Of a DNA stretch of 64,000 nt, positions 1 through 11,534 are shown piece by piece. Position 1 is the first letter of the stretch. Every line of letters begins with the position of its first letter. This DNA is from Thraustochytrium sp. TN22 (Eukaryota; Sar; Bigyra; Thraustochytrida; Thraustochytriidae), in NCBI GenBank assembly GCA_013306675.1, contig JABLUY010000020.1:168394-232393 (forward strand), in the 5' to 3' direction. Under the pieces are notes generated by a model that searched no databases, was not told where the DNA came from, and saw only the letters and a program-made list of their open reading frames with translations. The translations under genes were made by a program, and so were the position numbers.

Positions 1-1591
1 GGTCACCTTCTCGCGCATTGTCGGTTACGTGGAGCAGAATGACATCCACTCGCCAACAGCCACGGTCGCGGAGGCGCTCCTCTTCTCGGCCATGCTGCGC
101 CAGCCCTCGGACGTCTCCCGCGAGGGCAAGGAGAGCTTCGTGGAGGGTGTGCTCGACACCTTGGATCTGCAGGACATTCGCGACTTCGTCATCGGGAACA
201 AGCTCTCGGGCGGCCTCAGCACCGAGCAGGCCAAGCGCCTCACCATCGGCGTCGAGCTCGCCGCCAACCCAGCCATCATCTTCGCCGACGAGCCTACTTC
301 CGGCCTCGACGCCAACGCCGCGCGCGTGGTCATGATCGGCCTCGAGCGCATCGCGCGCGCCGGCCGCACCGTCATCTGCACCATCCACCAGCCTTCCAAG
401 GACATCTTCCTCAAGTTCGATCGCTTGCTGCTCCTCAAGCGCGGCGGCGACATGGTCTACTTTGGCGACACCGGACCCAAGGCGGAGGCCCTGCTCGACT
501 ACCTCTACGCGATTCCCGGCACGCCGCAAATGCCCAGTGAGCGCTACAACCCGGCCACCTACATGCTCGAGGCCATTGGCGCTGGCGCCGGCGAGGAGTC
601 CCGCATCGACTACGCCAAGGCCTACACGGACAGCCAGCTGCGTCGCGACAACGATGGCAAGCTCGACGACCTCGTCAAGCGCGCTCGCGAGGACCGCCCC
701 GAGATCCGTTTCGACGAAGGCTACGCCGCGCCCTTTGGAACGCAGCTGCAACTCCTCTGCGCCCGTTACTGGAAGATGTACTACCGCTCGCCCGGCTACA
801 ATACCACCCGCTTCATTGTCTCCATCTTCATCTCCATCTTCTTCGGCGCTAGCTTCCTCTTCAAGGGCGATGACATCTCCAGCTCCCAGGATGCCCAGTC
901 CATCGCCGGAGTGCTCTTCATCTCGTCCTCCTTCATCAGCGTTATCGCGCTCAACACCTCGCTCGGCACCATCATGGAGGAGCGCTCCGCCTTTTATCGT
1001 GAGCGCTCCGCCAACTGTTACTCGGTCGCGCCCATGATCATCGGCATCACCATCACCGAGGTCTTCTACATCTTCCTCGCCGCATCCCTCTACGTGCCCA
1101 TCTTCTACTTTCTTGCTGGCCTCTGGCGCGATGTCAACGCCTTCTTCCTCTTCTACGCCACCTTCATCCTCTTCATGATGGCCATGACCTTTTACGGCCA
1201 CTTCCTCGCCAGTGTCGCCAAGAATCAGCAGGTCGCCACGATCCTCGCTGCACTCACCTTTGGTCTTTACGTGCAGACTGCCGGTCTCGTCATTGCCATC
1301 GATGACATTGGCGGCTGGATCTGGTTTAGTTCCATCAACCCGCTGCGCTACATGTTCGCCTCCGTGCTCTCCATCCAGCTCATTTGCGAGGACCCTACCG
1401 GCGTTGACGCCGGGAGCCCTGGCTGCTCCAGTATCGGCAACGGCCTCACCGCCTACGACTACGTCAGAAACAACTTCGGCGCCGAGCCCAACGCGTACCA
1501 GTGGTGCCTCGCTGCGCTCGCCGGCTTCATTGTCGGCTTTCGCATCCTGGCCATCCTCGCTTACACCTACATTAACCACCAGAAGCGGTAA
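1..1591 (+). CDS. PDR-type ABCG transporter, 3' half only (PDR1 of the cluster)
   Basis: The frame is open from base 2 and runs off the left edge, so only the second half of a full-size pleiotropic-drug-resistance ABC transporter is visible. It begins just after the Walker A of the second nucleotide-binding domain. The Q-loop (VGYVEQ), the signature GGLSTEQ, Walker B with catalytic Glu (IIFADEPTSGLD) and the switch His (CTIHQPS) follow by about residue 130. Then comes an ABC2-type membrane domain of six predicted helices, including a conserved Cys pair in the last outer loop (CEDP...PGC). It ends in NHQKR-stop. PDR proteins sit in the plasma membrane and pump lipids, sterols or toxic compounds using ATP; the substrate cannot be told from sequence. 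No intron interrupts this part, unlike the next gene. Closest relatives are the three transporters that follow. Confidence 0.93.
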   Translation, partial: VTFSRIVGYVEQNDIHSPTATVAEALLFSAMLRQPSDVSREGKESFVEGVLDTLDLQDIRDFVIGNKLSGGLSTEQAKRLTIGVELAANPAIIFADEPTSGLDANAARVVMIGLERIARAGRTVICTIHQPSKDIFLKFDRLLLLKRGGDMVYFGDTGPKAEALLDYLYAIPGTPQMPSERYNPATYMLEAIGAGAGEESRIDYAKAYTDSQLRRDNDGKLDDLVKRAREDRPEIRFDEGYAAPFGTQLQLLCARYWKMYYRSPGYNTTRFIVSIFISIFFGASFLFKGDDISSSQDAQSIAGVLFISSSFISVIALNTSLGTIMEERSAFYRERSANCYSVAPMIIGITITEVFYIFLAASLYVPIFYFLAGLWRDVNAFFLFYATFILFMMAMTFYGHFLASVAKNQQVATILAALTFGLYVQTAGLVIAIDDIGGWIWFSSINPLRYMFASVLSIQLICEDPTGVDAGSPGCSSIGNGLTAYDYVRNNFGAEPNAYQWCLAALAGFIVGFRILAILAYTYINHQKR

Positions 1592-2289
1592 CGCCTTTCA
1601 GGAGACTCGCCTACTCCAGGAAGCCATCATCATCATCTTGCTTTTTGTCAGCTACGCTTTGCCTTATCATGCCTGTAATCTGCCGTCGGACGCAGCCCAT
1701 GTTATGATGCTCTCGACAGTGCCGACACCAGCAGCGCTATGTGAACTAACGAGCCACAGAAATCGCATCGCCGCGTTTCCCAAACCGTTTCCCATGCAGG
1801 TTCCGAACCTTTGGCCTGCAGCGATCCATCTCAGCTCACGGGGCTGAACCCGCTGAGCGCTGTCACCAGTCCTTCGCGTCGGCCTTGCGCGCCGCCGATC
1901 CGCTGCCGACGCGCCGCCGATCCGCCGCCAACGCGCCGCCGACGCTCGGCGGACACAGAGCAGGCGACGTTAGAGCTGGGACGGGCCACAGGCGGTACTT
2001 TAGCGAGTCGCAGGCGGCAGGCACCGTTTGTTGCAATGTCGGGCCGCGCGCCCTGCGGACAGAGGCCAGGCCGCCAGGCGCACCAGGCCGTCTTCGAGTC
2101 GGCCACGTTCCGGCGGAGGCATCGGCGGGGGGGCCGAGGTCGGCGCGCATGGCGCGGTGACAGACGCAGCTGCTCGAGCTTCGAAAGGCAACGATGTGTA
2201 GCAGCGATCTCGATGCACAGCCGCAGCAAAACTTGAACTTCAAACGCAAGAGACCTCCCCCCACCCCCCCCCACCCCCAAAAAAAGAAG
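1592..2289. other. Intergenic, between PDR1 and PDR2
   Basis: About 0.7 kb without a supported gene; it holds the 3' flank of PDR1 and the promoter of PDR2. A GC-rich stretch has repeated CGCCGCCGA-like units near 1885-1950. A block with AACTTGAA directly followed by CTTCAA lies at 2228-2245, about 50 bases before the PDR2 start. A C-rich then A-rich run (2256-2289) precedes the ATG. Short frames here show no family resemblance. Confidence 0.6.
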
Positions 2290-5200
2290 ATGCTCTCGGA
2301 CAAGGGCACAGAGCAGGCACTCAAGGTGCAGCATGCCCAAGGGGAGGACAACCTGCAACCAGAACTGGACCGAGAAGATGCGCGCGACGAGAGCGAGATT
2401 CAGGAGCGTGAGACCTCACGCCCCAACCCGGACGATGTGAGCCGCGCCAGGGCCCTCCTCGAGCGCCTGCAGCTCGAGACATCGCGCCAGCAGGACCAGG
2501 ACCCGGGTACCTTGCCCCAAGTCACCCTCACACAGGATGAGGTCGCCTTGCTTGGTCACCTCATGACCCGCCGCCTGCTGCGTGCACCAGCCGGCTCGTC
2601 CCGATCCACGATTGCACCAAAGCGCGCCATGACCGCCGTCGGGTACGCCGAGCTCGTCGCACTCGCGCGTGGCGAGGACCACTGGCCCATTCACGTCGGC
2701 TTCTGGAACCTCAACTACACCGTCAGAGTGCGCAAGGTCGACATCGGAGTGCCCAACGTCGTCAAGTCCTTTGGCAAGCTGCTCTGGCCCTTTGGCGCCT
2801 GCGACGGCTCCGATCGCATTGACCTGCCCATCCTGCGCAACGTTTCGGGCGCCTTCGAGGCTGGCAAGTCCACGCTCGTGCTCGGCCCGCCCGGCTGCGG
2901 CGTCTCCACACTCTTCAAAGTGCTCTCGGGCCGCGCCAAGACCGGCGGCGCGCGCGCGTTTACCGGCGAGGTGCTCTACTCCGGCTTCCGCGGCCGCGAG
3001 CTCCACCTGCGCAAGATGATCTCCTACGTGCCCCAGGTTGACGTGCACTGCCCCATCCTCACGGTGCGCGAGACCCTCGAGTTCTCCTACGGCTGCTTCG
3101 GCGGGCCCGAGATGGCACACCACGCCATGACGCGCGCCGGCACTGCCGAGAACGCCACCGAGGAGGAATGGAACCGCATCCGCGAGCAGCTCGAGCAGCT
3201 GCCGCAGTTCGTCATCGACAACCTCGCGCTCACCAACGCCGCCGACACCGTGGTGGGCAACGAGCTGCTGCGCGGCGTGTCGGGCGGCGAGAAGAAGCGC
3301 GTCACCTCGGCCGAGATGCTCATGGGCCGTCGCCCGCTCACCTTTTACGACCAGATCTCCACGGGCCTGGACAGTGCGGCGACCTTCGACATATGCCGAC
3401 GCATCACGGGCGTGGCCAAGAACCTCGAGCTGACGCCCGTGGTGGCGCTGCTGCAGCCGCCGCCCGAGACGTACAATCTCTTCGACGAAGTACTGGTGCT
3501 GGCGCTTGGTCGCGTGGTCTTCCACGGCCCGCGCGAGGACGTGCTGCCGTACTTTTCGAGCATCGGCTTTGACTGCCCGCACGACCGCGACATCGCGGAC
3601 TTCATTCAGGAGGTAACCACGGACGCCCGCACGCGTTACCAGACGCGGGCGAACGCGCCAAGCAGCGAGGAAGCGATGGCGCAGGCTTGGCTCGCATCGC
3701 CGTTTTCGCAGGCGAAACGCGATGCCACGGACTACTGGTGCGAGCCGTCGCATAAGGTGGACTCCGCGTCGCGGAAGGAGCTCTTTGCGCGGGGGGCGCC
3801 ACGGTACGCGAACGGGTTCTGCAAGGAGTTCAGGCTCGTGCTGGCGCGCCACATGGCGCTCACCTTCCGCGACAAGGCCTTCGTCGGAGCTCGCATCGGC
3901 CAGGCGGCGGTCGTCGGCACGCTCATCGGCACGATTTTCCTGGGCCTGGACCCTAACTTGCCGACAAGCGCCTCCGAGGACCAGACCCCTGCGACCCAGC
4001 GCTTCGGCATCGTCTTCTCGGTGCTGATGCAGAGCATGCTGTCGGGCATGGCGCAAATGCCGGTGGTGCTCGAGCAGCGTCCGGTATACTACAAACAGAG
4101 CGGCAGCTACTTTTTTCGCACCATCACGTATGTGCTGGCGGAGACGATTGCTGTCCTACCCATCGCTCTGGTCGAGTGTGCCATCCTGGCGGCGCTGGTT
4201 TTCTGGTGCTCGGAGCTAGTGCCGTGGGGCGCCAAGGCGCCGACGGGCGAGTCGAACGTAGGCGGAGTCTTCATGCTCTTCTACGTCGTTCTCGTCGTGC
4301 TCAACGTCTCGTTCGCCGCCTTTCTGCGCGCGCTGGCTACGTTCGCCTCGACGCCCGCCATCTCTCAGGTCCTCGCGGCCTTTTGTACTGGCACGAGCGT
4401 GCTCTTCTCGGGCTACATCATCACGCAGAACACCGTGCCCATTTGGTTCCGCTGGATCACCTGGCTCTCCCCGCTTGCCTGGGGCTTTCGCTCCGGGATG
4501 CTCGCGATCCTGAGCTCGACCGCCTGGACCGAGGAGCAACGCCTCTACGCCCTCAACCTCTTCAGCGTCGAGACCGACGACAGCTACCTGTGGGCCGGCA
4601 TCCTCGTCCTCATCGGCTACAAGCTACTTGACATGTCTATCAGCTGCCTGGGCTATGGATACGTGCGCTTCGACGACGCGGGCGGCCAACAGACCAAGAT
4701 CAGCCCAGAGGCCGAGGACACGCACGACCCGGACGTAGCGCAGGTTGAGAAGATCGTGGCGGAGCGCAACTCCCGCATCCACCAGGACCACAGCAGCGCC
4801 CGGCCAAAGTCCAGCGCCCTCGACGATCCCAGCGACGACGTGCACCTGCGCGTCAAGACCTCGCTCAACAACTCTAGCTTCGTGCCCGTCGACCTCGCCT
4901 TCCGCAACCTCTGGTACTCCGTGCAGGGCCCCGACGACAAGGCCGGCTCGTACGGCCTCGACCTGCTCAAGGGTATCACTGGCTTCGCCCAGGCCGGGAC
5001 GCTCACCGCGCTCATGGGCTCGTCCGGCGCCGGAAAGTCCACCCTGATGGACGTGCTCGCGCTTCGCAAGACCGGCGGCAAGATCACCGGCGACGTCCTG
5101 GTCAACGGCCGTCCGCAGGAGCGTACTACCTTCTCGCGTTTGGTCGGCTACGTGGAGCAGATGGACGTGCACAGCCCGAACGCAACGGTGCGCGAGGCGC

Positions 5201-6993
5201 TGCTCTTCTCCGCTATGCTGCGCCAGTCCCACGAGGTGCCGACCCCGGAGAAGGAGGCCTTCGTGGAGCGTGTCATCGACACGCTGCACCTGGAGCCAAT
5301 CCGCGACTTTCAGATTGGCTTTAAGACCAGCGGCGGCCTCAGCACCGAGCAGGCCAAGCGCGTCACCATCGGTGTCGAGCTCGCCGCCAACCCGGCCATC
5401 ATCTTCGCGGACGAGCCGACCTCGGGTCTCGACGCGAGCTCAGCGCGCGTTGTTATGGACGGCCTCGAGCGCATCGCGCGCGCCGGCCGCACCGTCATCT
5501 GCACGATTCATCAGCCGTCCAAGGACATCTTCCTCAAGTTCGATCGCCTGCTGCTGCTCAAGCGCGGCGGCCAGATGGTGTACTTTGGTGATCTCGGCGA
5601 GAACTCCCGACCGCTGCTGGACTATCTGTACGCAATTCCCGGCACACCGCTGATGCCGAATGCGCGGTACAATCCGGCAACGTACATGCTTGAGGCGATC
5701 GGGTCAAGCGCCACGTCCTCGTCCACCGCGGACTATGTGCACGAGTACCAGGAGAGCGAGCTGCGCAAGGCGAACGAAGCTCGCCTCGAGGAGATCGTCG
5801 CGGCGAACCTCGCGGAGCGTCCGGAGATCTCGTTCACGTCGACCTTCGCCAGCACGTTTGGCGCCCAGCTGGACCAGCTTCTGAGGCGCTGGTGGTTGAG
5901 CTACTGGCGCAACTCGGCGTACAACACGACACGCTACGTAGTCGCCGGCATTGTTGGGATTTTCTTTGGGTTCGCTTTCTTTGAGGGGTGAGTTTATCTG
6001 TCCGTCCGCACTCTCTTTTGCTCGGGTACTGACATTCAATCTGACGGTCCGTCTCCCGCACAGCGGCGCGGACCTGGAGACGACGCAGGACGTGCAGAGC
6101 TTCATCGGTCTCTTCTTCCATATTTCCACCTTCATGGGAGTTATCGCGCTCAACACAGCCATTCCTACCATCATGGACGAGCGCGCGCCCTTTTATCGCG
6201 AGCGCGCTGCCTCGTACTACAGCGTGGCGCCCATGGTGACGGCCATCACAGCCGTTGAGCTGCCCTATATGATCACCTCCACCGTAAGTCCCCCCGCGCG
6301 CACGTGCGATACGCAACGGGCGTTGGCTGACTTTTCTCACCATCGCGGTGCCGCGCAGCTGCTCTTCATGACCATCTTCTATCTCGTCGTCCACCTCTGG
6401 CGCACGGCCACCGCCTTCTTCCTCACCTACGCAATTTACTTTTTCCTCCAGGCCACCATGACATTCTTTGGCCACCTCCTGAGCACGGCCTGCCCGAACG
6501 ACCAGGTGGCGAATGTCATGGGCGCCGTGGCCATCGGCTTTTGGGCCATCGCGTCCGGCCTGCCGATCTCCGTCAACGAGACTCCTGGCTTCTGGCAATG
6601 GCTTGTCTGGATCAACCCGGGTACGTTTTTCAAGTTGAGGCCAACTTGTCTTCATGCAGCGCAGCGCTGTGTGATTGTCAGGTCAGGGGAGGAGAGCGCT
6701 TCGCGCAGCAACCAAGGGAAGGAATCTGACGTCGCATCCGTACAGTTCACTACGCTCTGCGGGGTCTCGTCGTGACCCAGCTCGCGTGCGACGATCCGTC
6801 TACGGAACCGGCCTCTAACCCGGGCTGCTCTGTGCTCAACACCGGCCAGACGGTTTGGGAGTTTGTCCAGGAGAACTTCGGCTACGAGGCAGACGACTGG
6901 AAGTTCTCCCTCGGCGCGCTTGTCGGCTTCGTCTGCGGCTTCCGCATCATCACAATCATTTGCTACACCTACGTCTCCTACCTCAAGCGCTAA
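2290..6993 (+). CDS. Full-size PDR-type ABCG transporter (PDR2), four exons
   Basis: The coding sequence joins 2290-5987, 6064-6283, 6359-6620 and 6746-6993, giving 1475 residues, the usual PDR size. Introns are 76, 75 and 125 bp with donors GTGAGT, GTAAGT and GTACGT. Joining restores FEGGADLETTQ, ITSTLLFMT and NPVHYALRG, which match the sister genes. Order: NBD1 (about 130-480), membrane domain 1, NBD2 (about 870-1120), membrane domain 2, the usual reverse ABCG topology. NBD2 is canonical (SSGAGKST, ADEPTSGLD, TIHQPS). NBD1 has GPPGCGVST with Val (residue 205) where Walker A needs Lys, and YDQISTGLD with Gln (355) for the catalytic Glu. NBD1 keeps a good signature (GVSGGEKKR). The start chosen is the first Met matching the sister proteins' N-termini; the frame is open further upstream to 2194. 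Expected to be a plasma-membrane exporter. Confidence 0.92.
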
Positions 6994-7023
6994 CCTGACG
7001 AGTGGGCGAACTTACTTGGTTTC

Positions 7024-7061
7024 TGGCACGGCTGGCACGGCTGGCACGGCTGGCACGGCTT
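7024..7061. repeat. 9-bp tandem repeat (TGGCACGGC), about four copies
   Basis: Four near-perfect copies of a 9-bp unit lie in the 155-bp gap between the convergent PDR2 and PDR3 genes. Nothing suggests that it is translated. The gap probably holds both 3' ends. Confidence 0.75.
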
Positions 7062-7148
7062 GGCCAAGACCTGGCACTGCAAGAAGGACTCGGACGTGCC
7101 AATGAAAAAGCAAAAGAATACCTTTTTATCCTCTCTTCTACCAACGTA

Positions 7149-10100
7149 TCAACGCTTGAGGTAGCTGACATAGGCGTAGCAAAAGGTGATAATGAGGCGA
7201 AAACCAATGGCGTACACGAAGAGAATGCCGAGCGCCAACTTCCAGTCGTCTGCCTCGTAGCCAAAGCGTTCCTGGATGAATTCCCAGGCGGTCACGCCAG
7301 AGGGCAGGACGGCGCAGCCCGGGTGGCCTTCGGGCTGCGAGGACGGGTCGTCGCAAGCGAACTGCGTTGACACCAGGCCCGCCAGGACCCAGCGCGGCTG
7401 CGAAAGATAGGAGAACCAGGCCCACTGCACGGGAATCTCGTCCACGGCGATCACCAGACCTGCCACAAAGCACCAGGCTGAGTAGATGACAGCGCCCACG
7501 AGCGTGGCTGTCTGCGAGTTGGGCAGCGCGACGGAAAGCAGGTGCGCCCAGAAGGTGATGGCGATGTTGTGGATCGTGTAGAAGCCCCAGAACAGGAAGA
7601 AGTTGGTCGCGCTGTTGGACAAGCCGGCCAGAAAGTAAAAGGGCACGCAGAAGACGACACTCGCCACCAAGATGTACGGGACCTCTGCGAGGGTGGTGGC
7701 CACCACAACGGGTGCAGCGCGGTAGTACTTGGCGGCGCGCTCGCGGTAGTAGGGCGCGCGCTCCTCCATAACAACTGGCATGGCCGTGTTTTGCGACATG
7801 AAGCTCATAAAGACCGGGCTGAGGAACATGAGGCCAACAAAGCTCTGCACGTCCGTCTCAGACTGGAGGTTGGCGCCGACTCGGAAGAAGGAGAACCCAA
7901 AGAAGAGCGCCGCGACCATCGCCACCACCAGGCGCGTGGTATTGTACGACGGCGCCCGCCAGTACGAGAGCATCCAGCGCTTGGTGAGCTGCTCCAGCTG
8001 CATGCCGAAGGTGCTGGCATACGTGCGGTTAAAGACGATCTCCGGTCGCTCCTCTAAGTTGCGCTGCACAAGCGCCTCCAACTTGGATTCGGTCTCCGCG
8101 CGCAGCGTGCTATCCTGATACGTCTGGGCATAATCCACCTCAGAGGCCGCCCCAGCACCAGCACCAATGGCCTCCAGCATGTAGGTCGCCGGGTTGTAGC
8201 GCGCGCTAGGCATGCGCGGCGTGCCAGGGATGGCCTCCAGGTAGTTGACCAGTTGCAGGCCTTTGGCGCCGAGGTCGCCAAAGTACACGGTCTCACCGCC
8301 ACGCTTCAGCAGCAGCAGGCGATCGAACTTGGTAAAGATCTTCTTGGACGGCTGGTGGATGGTGCAGATGACCGTGCGGCCGGTGCGTGCGATGCGCTCG
8401 ATGCCATCCATGACCACGCGCGCCGAGGTGGCGTCCAGGCCTGAGGTCGGCTCGTCCGCGAAGATGATGGCCGGGTTCGCCGCAAGCTCCACGCCGATCG
8501 TGAGGCGCTTGGCCTGCTCCGTGCTGAGGCCGCCGGAGCCAGTGAAGCCGATCAGGCGATCGCGAATCGGGCCCAGGCGCAGCGTGGAGATGACGTCTTC
8601 AACGAAGTCGTCCTTCTCCGAGCGCGGGACATCTGCGGGCTGCCGCAGGTATGCCGAGAAGGTGAGCGCTTCGTGCACCGTGGCATTGGGCGAGTGAATG
8701 TCCTGCTGCTCCACATAGCCCACGATGCGCGAGAACGTTGTGGGGTCCTGCTTGCGACCGTTCACCAGGACGTCGCCCGTGATCTTGCCACTCGTCTTGC
8801 GCATGGCCAGCACGTCCAGCAAGGTGGTCTTTCCGGCGCCGGAGGAGCCCATGAGCGCCGTCAGCGTGCCGGCCTCGGCATAACCCGTGACGCCCTTGAG
8901 CAGGTTCAAGCCGAATGTGCCGGCCTTGTCTTTGGGGCCACGCACCGAGTACCGAATGTCGCGAAAGACGAGGTCCGCCGGCAAAAAGCCCTTGGTGTTG
9001 AGCGAGCTCTTCGCCGGCAAGCCCCCTGCCTCCACATCTTCGCCCGGGCCGGAGTGCGCGGAGCTCTTCTTTGTCGAGAGTGTAGACGGGTCGCCGCGCG
9101 TGCTCTCGTTGTACAGCGCGCTCTGGCGCGTGGCGAGCTCGTCCTCGGGCTCCTCCTCAGAGGCCACCCGGCCGCCGCCGCCGCCACCGCCAAAGCGCAG
9201 ATACTCGTAGCTGATGAAGCTGGCAACCAGGCTGACAATGGTGTAGCCGACGAGGAAGAGCATGCCGCCCCAGAGATAGTACGGGTCCTGCGAGAAGCCG
9301 AAGGACTCGATCGCGTAGGCCTGTTGCTCCGGCGTGAAGGCGTCAGACTGGAAGACAATAAGCACGCCACTCTGGAAACCCCAGCTCGTGGGCGAGAGCC
9401 AGTAGATGAAGGTTCCCCAGCGTTTGCTCACGATCGTCGGATAGGTGAGCAAGAAGCCACTGTACAGGCAGATGGCGGCGACGGTGAGGCCCGAGAGCAC
9501 CTGGCCCACCGAGGGCGACGGCGAGAGCGAGGCAAGGGCGCGCAGAAAGGACCCGGTCGCCACGTTGAGCAGGATGACGAGCAGCCAGAAGAGCATAAAG
9601 CGACCGGCGACATCCTGCGCGCCCGTGGGCGATTCGTCGCCCCACGGGATGATGTGCGACAGCCAAAAGATGGTCACTGCCTGCAGTGTGGACTCGACCA
9701 CCGCCAGCGGCAGGACCGAAACGATCTCGCCCGCCACGTAACTGACAGTGCGGAAGAAGAAGCTGTCGTGCTGCTTGTAAAATACGGAGCGCTGCCCCAG
9801 CACGATGGGGATGTAGGCGCTGCCGGCCAGCGCGTTGTGAATGAGCGTCGTGAAGAGCAGACCGTAGCGCTGCGCCAACGGACTCTGATCGTCCGCAGTG
9901 CTGGTCGGTAGCTCCGGCGACATATTGAGAAACAAGGTGCCGACGAAGACGCCAAGCACCAGTGCCTGAAGCACTCGCGTGCGCACAAACTCGCCGTCTC
10001 GGAAGGACAGCTTGAGCTGACGGTTGATGACCATGGCCATCTCCTTGCAGATGTTGTTCGCGTAGAGCGGAGCGTCCTTGGCGTACACGTCGCGGCGCAT

Positions 10101-11534
10101 GTCGCTGTCGATCTTGTTCTCCGCGTTCGCCCAGCGCTCCACCTCGCGACGCTTCGACTCGCTGAAAGGCGAGGCCGCCCAGGCGTCAGCGAGCGCGGCC
10201 TCGCTCCGTGGTGCGTCTGGCCGCGTCCTGAAGAGTGCGCGCTCTGAAGTGGTCACCTCTTGAATAAAGTCTGCAACGTCCTTGTCCTCCGGGCACGCAA
10301 AGCCGATGCTCTCAAAGTACGCCAGCACGTCGCCGCGCGGCCCGTGATAGACGACTCGGCCGTCCGCCAGGATGAGCACTTCGTCAAAGAGCTCGTACGT
10401 CTCCGGTGGCGGCTGCAGCAGCGCCACGACGGGCGTCAGATGCAGTTGCTTGGCGGTACCAGTGACACGGCGGCAGATGTCAAAAGTTGCCGCGCTGTCA
10501 AGGCCCGTGGAGATCTGGTCATAGAACGCCAGCGGACGCTGGCCCATAAGCATCTCTCCCGACGTGACGCGCTTCTTCTCGCCGCCCGAGATGCCGCGCA
10601 TGAGTGCGTTGCCCACAATGGTGTCCGCGGCGTTCGTGAGCGCCAGGTTGCGGATCACAAACGCGGGGAAGTTCTCGAGCTGCTCCTTCACGCGCGCCAC
10701 GTCCGCGTCACTCGCGTCCGAGGAGATGCCCACCTTGTCCATGATGCGGTGCGCCATCTCCGGCCCGCCGAAGCAGTCGTATGCGAACTGCAGCGTCTCG
10801 CGCACCGTCAGCACCGGCATGTGGTCGTCATTCTGGTCCACGTAGGTTGACATCTTGCGTACATGCAGCTCCTGCGGCCGGTAGCCCGAGTAGAAGATCT
10901 CACCGCGCAGTGACAGTTTGCCGCCCGTCTTGGCTCGACCCGAGAGCACCTTGAAGAGCGAGGTGACGCCGCAGCCGGGAGGTCCGAGGACCAGCGTCGA
11001 CTTGCCCGCCTCGAAGGCGCCGCTCACGCGGTCCAGAATGGCAGCCTCGGTCGTCGAATTTGGCTCCATCATGCGCACCGGGGACGCCAGCGTCGACGCC
11101 ACGTTCGGCACCTTCATGTCGCCGCGGGGCACGCGCACCGTGTAGCTCAAGTCCTTGAACCCCACGTTCACCGGCCAGTGCCCGTCGTCGCGGACGCCCG
11201 CCATGAGCCGCGCGTGCTGCACCATGGTCATTTCGCGCACCGCGTCAAAAACGCCCGACCCGGGCTGGGCCAGGCCTTGCTCCGCCAGGCTCGTCAGCAT
11301 CGCCACCTCCTCCTCGCTCAGCTCCACCTTGACACGCGCCGTGTTGCCGCCCTCCTCATCGTCCAAAAAGTCGGCGTTCTCCTTGCCGTGCTCCACCTCG
11401 CTGCGGATTCTGGCCAAGAGTGCCTCCACGCGGCTGGCCCGCTGCGACGGCGACAGTGACGCCGAGGCCGACGCCAGGGAGCCGTCCTCCGACCCTAGCG
11501 CCGTGTGCGGTTGCTGGTTCTCATCGCCCAGCAT
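7149..11534 (-). CDS. Full-size PDR-type ABCG transporter (PDR3), intronless
   Basis: A single uninterrupted frame encodes 1461 residues with the full NBD1-TMD1-NBD2-TMD2 order. NBD2 has an intact Walker A (SSGAGKTT), signature LSTEQ, Walker B (ADEPTSGLD) and switch His. NBD1 has GPPGCGVTS, with Val190 in place of the Walker A Lys, and FYDQISTGLD, with Gln340 in place of the catalytic Glu, while its signature GISGGEKKR is normal. The linker after TMD1 carries a Gly tract (GGGGGGG). The outer-loop Cys pair (CDDP...PGC) and the terminal SYLKR match PDR2. It lacks all introns found in PDR2 and PDR4 at the same protein positions. It is convergent with PDR2 and lies downstream of PDR4 on the same strand. 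Start chosen: MLGDE, also found at the PDR4 start. Confidence 0.95.
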   Translation of the reverse strand: MLGDENQQPHTALGSEDGSLASASASLSPSQRASRVEALLARIRSEVEHGKENADFLDDEEGGNTARVKVELSEEEVAMLTSLAEQGLAQPGSGVFDAVREMTMVQHARLMAGVRDDGHWPVNVGFKDLSYTVRVPRGDMKVPNVASTLASPVRMMEPNSTTEAAILDRVSGAFEAGKSTLVLGPPGCGVTSLFKVLSGRAKTGGKLSLRGEIFYSGYRPQELHVRKMSTYVDQNDDHMPVLTVRETLQFAYDCFGGPEMAHRIMDKVGISSDASDADVARVKEQLENFPAFVIRNLALTNAADTIVGNALMRGISGGEKKRVTSGEMLMGQRPLAFYDQISTGLDSAATFDICRRVTGTAKQLHLTPVVALLQPPPETYELFDEVLILADGRVVYHGPRGDVLAYFESIGFACPEDKDVADFIQEVTTSERALFRTRPDAPRSEAALADAWAASPFSESKRREVERWANAENKIDSDMRRDVYAKDAPLYANNICKEMAMVINRQLKLSFRDGEFVRTRVLQALVLGVFVGTLFLNMSPELPTSTADDQSPLAQRYGLLFTTLIHNALAGSAYIPIVLGQRSVFYKQHDSFFFRTVSYVAGEIVSVLPLAVVESTLQAVTIFWLSHIIPWGDESPTGAQDVAGRFMLFWLLVILLNVATGSFLRALASLSPSPSVGQVLSGLTVAAICLYSGFLLTYPTIVSKRWGTFIYWLSPTSWGFQSGVLIVFQSDAFTPEQQAYAIESFGFSQDPYYLWGGMLFLVGYTIVSLVASFISYEYLRFGGGGGGGRVASEEEPEDELATRQSALYNESTRGDPSTLSTKKSSAHSGPGEDVEAGGLPAKSSLNTKGFLPADLVFRDIRYSVRGPKDKAGTFGLNLLKGVTGYAEAGTLTALMGSSGAGKTTLLDVLAMRKTSGKITGDVLVNGRKQDPTTFSRIVGYVEQQDIHSPNATVHEALTFSAYLRQPADVPRSEKDDFVEDVISTLRLGPIRDRLIGFTGSGGLSTEQAKRLTIGVELAANPAIIFADEPTSGLDATSARVVMDGIERIARTGRTVICTIHQPSKKIFTKFDRLLLLKRGGETVYFGDLGAKGLQLVNYLEAIPGTPRMPSARYNPATYMLEAIGAGAGAASEVDYAQTYQDSTLRAETESKLEALVQRNLEERPEIVFNRTYASTFGMQLEQLTKRWMLSYWRAPSYNTTRLVVAMVAALFFGFSFFRVGANLQSETDVQSFVGLMFLSPVFMSFMSQNTAMPVVMEERAPYYRERAAKYYRAAPVVVATTLAEVPYILVASVVFCVPFYFLAGLSNSATNFFLFWGFYTIHNIAITFWAHLLSVALPNSQTATLVGAVIYSAWCFVAGLVIAVDEIPVQWAWFSYLSQPRWVLAGLVSTQFACDDPSSQPEGHPGCAVLPSGVTAWEFIQERFGYEADDWKLALGILFVYAIGFRLIITFCYAYVSYLKR

